Assembly: GCA_035540755.1 (NCBI GenBank)
Contig: DATLGD010000118.1
Location: forward strand, 1-13,477
From: DATLGD01 sp035540755
Lineage (GTDB): Bacteria > Actinomycetota > Actinomycetes > Mycobacteriales > SCTD01
Length of the DNA: 13,477 nt
Reading direction: 5' to 3'
The notes under the pieces were generated by a model. That model was not told where the DNA came from. It made no database searches and worked only from the letters and a program-made list of their open reading frames with translations. Of the stretch, positions 11,779 to 13,477 are shown piece after piece (positions within the stretch are counted from its first letter, which is position 1; each line of letters opens with the position of its first letter). The position numbers were made by a program, and so were the translations under genes.

Positions 11779-12735
11779 TCAGGCGGCCCGTCGCCAGCCG
11801 CGCGACGTCAGGACGCCCTCCAGGTGGTCGAGCACCTGCTCGCGGGCGAGCCGGAAGACGACCAGCGGCAGTCGCAGCACGGCGTCCCCGTCGGCGACCA
11901 GGCCGAAGTCCCGCAGGACGTCCTTCACCCGCTGCTCGACGTCGTCGTGCTGCTCACCGTCGATCTCGACGGTGAGGTCGTAGGCGTCGAAGCGGACGTC
12001 GAGGTACTGCGTGCCCGACGGCCGGCGCCGCAGCACCTGCCGGTCCGGCTCCGGCAGGCCGCGCGCGCGGAGGGCGCGGGCCACGTCGAGCTCTCCCAGC
12101 GACCGCACCCCGACGACGAGGTCGCTGGCGAGCTGCAGCAGCAGCCGCCGTCGCCGGTCCCTGCGCACCGAGCCGACGGCGTCGGCGAACTGCTCGGCGG
12201 TGCACAGCCGCTGCTGCACCCCGAGCAACCCGAACAGCGTCGCCTGCCGGTCGGTCTTGGCCCACAGCACGGCGTGCACCGCGGCCACCGCCGGTGTCAC
12301 GGTGCGCGCGCCGTCGCGCACCTCGACGGCAGCCTCGTCGAAGCGCCGGCTCTCGTGGACGACGACGCCACGCAGCCGACGTGGGTGGGCGCCCCGAGGG
12401 ACGATGACGTGCACCTGGGGCGCCGTCACCGTGCGGGCGCCGGCGTGCAGCAGCGCGGTGATGCCGTCCAGCGCCGCCTGCGGGCTGACCTCGAGCACCG
12501 CGACGGTGCGCCGGGTCGCGTCGTCGAGCGGACCGTTGTGGGTGACGACGGTCTGCCGGCCGGTGCGCTGCCAGCGGCCCGCGCGCAGCTCGCGCTGCAG
12601 GACCCAGCGCGGGACGCCGAGGCGCGCGGACTGCCGACGGTCGACGACATGCGCCTGGCCTGCGGCCAGCCGCGCGAGGACGTCGCGCATCTGGTCGGCC
12701 GTGAGGCGGGTGCCGTCGGCTGTCGTCATGACCAC
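11779..12735 (-). CDS. DUF559 domain (Vsr-like) nuclease-type protein
   Basis: The 318-residue product has two parts. The N-terminal ~70 residues, with RRQSARLGVPRWVLQRELRA (33-52), look like the winged-helix domain found in AbiEi-like and DUF559 proteins. The C-terminal region from about 207 matches DUF559, a small fold related to very-short-patch repair endonucleases. It includes SLGELDVAR (212-220, with the acidic residue typical of the first helix), YLDVRFDAYDLTVEIDGEQH (244-263, candidate catalytic D250, E257, D259 and H263) and RVKDVLRDFGLVADGDAVLR (269-288). These residues being intact suggests an active nuclease, which is inference. The GTG at 12735 gives MVMTT; the ATG two codons in (12729) is an equal alternative, and no clear promoter decides. 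It leads a probable operon with xth. Such genes are common and multi-copy in actinobacteria but rarely characterised. The substrate is unknown. Confidence 0.85.
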   Translation of the reverse strand: MVMTTADGTRLTADQMRDVLARLAAGQAHVVDRRQSARLGVPRWVLQRELRAGRWQRTGRQTVVTHNGPLDDATRRTVAVLEVSPQAALDGITALLHAGARTVTAPQVHVIVPRGAHPRRLRGVVVHESRRFDEAAVEVRDGARTVTPAVAAVHAVLWAKTDRQATLFGLLGVQQRLCTAEQFADAVGSVRRDRRRRLLLQLASDLVVGVRSLGELDVARALRARGLPEPDRQVLRRRPSGTQYLDVRFDAYDLTVEIDGEQHDDVEQRVKDVLRDFGLVADGDAVLRLPLVVFRLAREQVLDHLEGVLTSRGWRRAA

Positions 12736-12759
12736 GACGGGAATGCTGGTCCCGCTGCG

Positions 12760-12800
12760 GTGCCCGAGTACGGCGTCAGGCGAAAGATGTGGACGGGCAC
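12760..12800. repeat. 7-bp inverted repeat upstream of the DUF559 gene
   Basis: GTGCCCG (12760-12766) pairs with CGGGCAC (12794-12800) around 27 nt that include CGTCAGG (12774-12780), a short match to the arm of the neighbouring repeat family. It lies 24 nt upstream of the DUF559 start. It could be an operator or a decayed repeat copy; the evidence is thin. Confidence 0.3.
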
Positions 12801-12821
12801 GAGTCGGCCGACCCGCAGGCG

Positions 12822-12871
12822 CACGTCAGGACCCGGGAGAGGCGCCGAGCGGAGAGGTTCTGACGCAACGG
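12822..12871 (-). repeat. Structured repeat, copy C (inverted relative to A and B)
   Basis: This is a 50-nt match to the reverse complement of copies A and B, aligning without gaps. The arms CGTCAGGACC (12824-12833) and GGTTCTGACG (12856-12865) form 10 pairs, one of them G-T (G-U in RNA). The invariant loop core GGGAGAGGCGCCG is at 12835-12847. It is more diverged from A/B than they are from each other, mostly in the loop flanks. It sits in the divergent DUF559/fumC gap, where no gene ends. Confidence 0.88.
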
Positions 12872-12884
12872 CGACGGCGGGCGG

Positions 12885-12934
12885 GACGTCAGAACCTGGG
12901 AGAGGCGCCGGGCGGCGGAGTTCTGACGCAACGG
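12885..12934 (-). repeat. Structured repeat, copy D (inverted relative to A and B)
   Basis: This direct repeat of copy C starts 63 nt after it, the same period as A to B. The arms CGTCAGAAC (12887-12895) and GTTCTGACG (12920-12928) are perfectly complementary. The last stem pair is C-G here and G-C in copy A, a compensatory change. The invariant core GGGAGAGGCGCCG is at 12898-12910. It ends 46 nt before the fumC start codon. Confidence 0.88.
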
Positions 12935-12944
12935 TGGGGGTGCT

Positions 12945-12963
12945 GTCGGGGCGGCTCCCCGAC
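12945..12963. promoter_or_regulatory. 7-bp hairpin just upstream of fumC
   Basis: GTCGGGG (12945-12951) pairs with CCCCGAC (12957-12963) across a 5-nt loop, 17 nt before the fumC ATG. It overlaps where the -35 region would be if CAGGAT (12968-12973) is the -10. It could be an operator or belong to a short leader. The function is inferred from position only. Confidence 0.4.
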
Positions 12964-12967
12964 GCGG

Positions 12968-12973
12968 CAGGAT
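12968..12973 (+). promoter_or_regulatory. Weak -10-like hexamer CAGGAT before fumC
   Basis: CAGGAT lies 7 nt before the ATG at 12981 and resembles TANNNT with one departure at the first base. It matches the spacing of the leaderless-type promoters elsewhere in the window. An alternative in-frame ATG at 12972 overlaps the hexamer, which favours 12981 as the start. Confidence 0.3.
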
Positions 12974-12980
12974 GGACGGC

Positions 12981-13477
12981 ATGGTGGAGCAGACGCAGGA
13001 CACGACCGACGGCGAGTGGCGCATCGAGCGCGACACGATGGGCGAGGTGCGCGTCCCCAAGGACGCGAAGTACCGGTCGCAGACCCAGCGGGCAGTGGAG
13101 AACTTCCCGGTCAGCGGGGCGACGCTCGAGCGCTCCCACATCGAGGCGCTGGCGCGCATCAAGGGCGCGGCGGCCAAGGTGAACGCGTCGCTGGGCGTGC
13201 TCGACGAGCCGATGGCGCAGGCGATCCAGGAGGCCGCGGCCGAGGTCGCCGACGGCCGCTGGGACGACCACTTCCCGGTCGACGTCTTCCAGACCGGCAG
13301 CGGCACGTCGTCGAACATGAACACCAACGAGGTGCTCGCGACACTGGCCACCGACAAGCTCGGGTCGGCCGTGCACCCCAACGACCACGTCAACGCCTCG
13401 CAGTCGAGCAACGACGTGTTCCCGTCGTCGATCCACATCGCCGCGACCAGCGCCGTCGTCAACGACCTGGTGCCTGC
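12981..13477 (+). CDS. fumC: Class II fumarate hydratase FumC, 5' part (runs off the window)
   Basis: FumC is the iron-independent, homotetrameric fumarase converting fumarate to L-malate in the TCA cycle. The window holds 165 codons of roughly 465, with no internal stop. Family motifs: RIERDTMGEVRVPKDAKY (14-31), TQRAVENFPVSG (35-46), VFQTGSGTSSNMNTNEVLA (102-120), and the substrate-binding segment HPNDHVNASQSSNDVFPSS (132-150). The Ser/Asn-rich SSN motif at 142-144 is intact. The catalytic Ser loop of class II fumarases lies beyond the edge. The start at 12981 is preferred over the ATG at 12972, because CAGGAT lies 7 nt upstream of it. The gene is divergent from the DUF559 gene across 245 bp carrying repeats C and D. 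From memory, glpX and fum are close neighbours in mycobacteria. Confidence 0.96.
   Translation, partial: MVEQTQDTTDGEWRIERDTMGEVRVPKDAKYRSQTQRAVENFPVSGATLERSHIEALARIKGAAAKVNASLGVLDEPMAQAIQEAAAEVADGRWDDHFPVDVFQTGSGTSSNMNTNEVLATLATDKLGSAVHPNDHVNASQSSNDVFPSSIHIAATSAVVNDLVP

Noticed and set aside
12972..12980. The ATG at 12972 as the fumC start
   Set aside because: It overlaps the CAGGAT -10-like hexamer and has no usable ribosome binding site; the ATG at 12981 fits the spacing rule better.
11032..13182. A plus-strand frame of over 700 codons antisense to xth and the DUF559 gene
   Set aside because: It covers two genes with complete catalytic motifs on the other strand, runs through the repeats and into fumC in the wrong frame, and has no recognisable domain.
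1..13477. tRNA, rRNA, transposase or integrase genes
   Set aside because: I found no cloverleaf-type sequence, no ribosomal RNA sequence and no frame resembling a transposase or integrase.

Overview
The window is a very GC-rich, densely packed stretch of chromosome, almost certainly from an actinobacterium. Third codon positions are nearly all G or C, GTG starts are common, and several genes have a -10-like hexamer only about 6 nt before the start codon, which is the leaderless-transcript layout common in this phylum. The gene content is ychF, DUF6542, ispH, a lipid-droplet-type protein, xseA, xseB, DUF4245, glpX and fumC. From memory this matches the set around Rv1098c-Rv1112 of Mycobacterium tuberculosis, so the backbone is an old vertically inherited block. 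I cannot name the genus.

Layout, left to right. A minus-strand ychF (64-1137) faces away from a plus-strand rmuC (1285-2469) across a palindrome-rich gap. A small unknown minus-strand gene (2520-2795) is divergent from a DUF6542 membrane protein (2863-3381). ispH follows (3400-4410, minus). Next is a 432-residue Ala/Lys-rich protein (4568-5866) that joins a lipid-droplet-type N-terminus, a histone-H1-like middle and a small helical C-terminal domain. It ends at an 18-bp perfect hairpin. xseA (5973-7172) and xseB (7769-7981) encode the two subunits of exonuclease VII but are separated by an opposite-strand gene for a small secreted protein (7174-7662). A minus-strand run of TetR regulator, a 194-aa protein overlapping it by 4 bp, and DUF4245 (9809 down to 7989) is divergent from glpX (9862-10881). 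The right end is a DUF559 nuclease-like gene plus an exonuclease III gene (12735 down to 11002, minus), then the 5' part of fumC (12981 to the edge).

The most unusual feature is a repeat family around the nuclease pair. Two tandem copies of a ~55-nt imperfect palindrome fill the glpX/xth gap (10884-11001). Two more copies in the opposite orientation lie between the DUF559 gene and fumC (12822-12934). Both pairs have the same 63-nt period. The stem is largely preserved in the diverged copies, including one compensatory pair change, and a 13-nt loop core is identical in all four. A two-gene nuclease cassette is therefore bracketed by inverted pairs of structured repeats between glpX and fumC, genes that are close neighbours in M. 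tuberculosis.

Functionally, the core genes cover translation-linked ATPase activity (YchF), isoprenoid precursor synthesis (IspH), gluconeogenesis (GlpX) and the TCA cycle (FumC). There is also a marked concentration of DNA-processing proteins: RmuC, exonuclease VII large and small subunits, exonuclease III and a DUF559 endonuclease-like protein.
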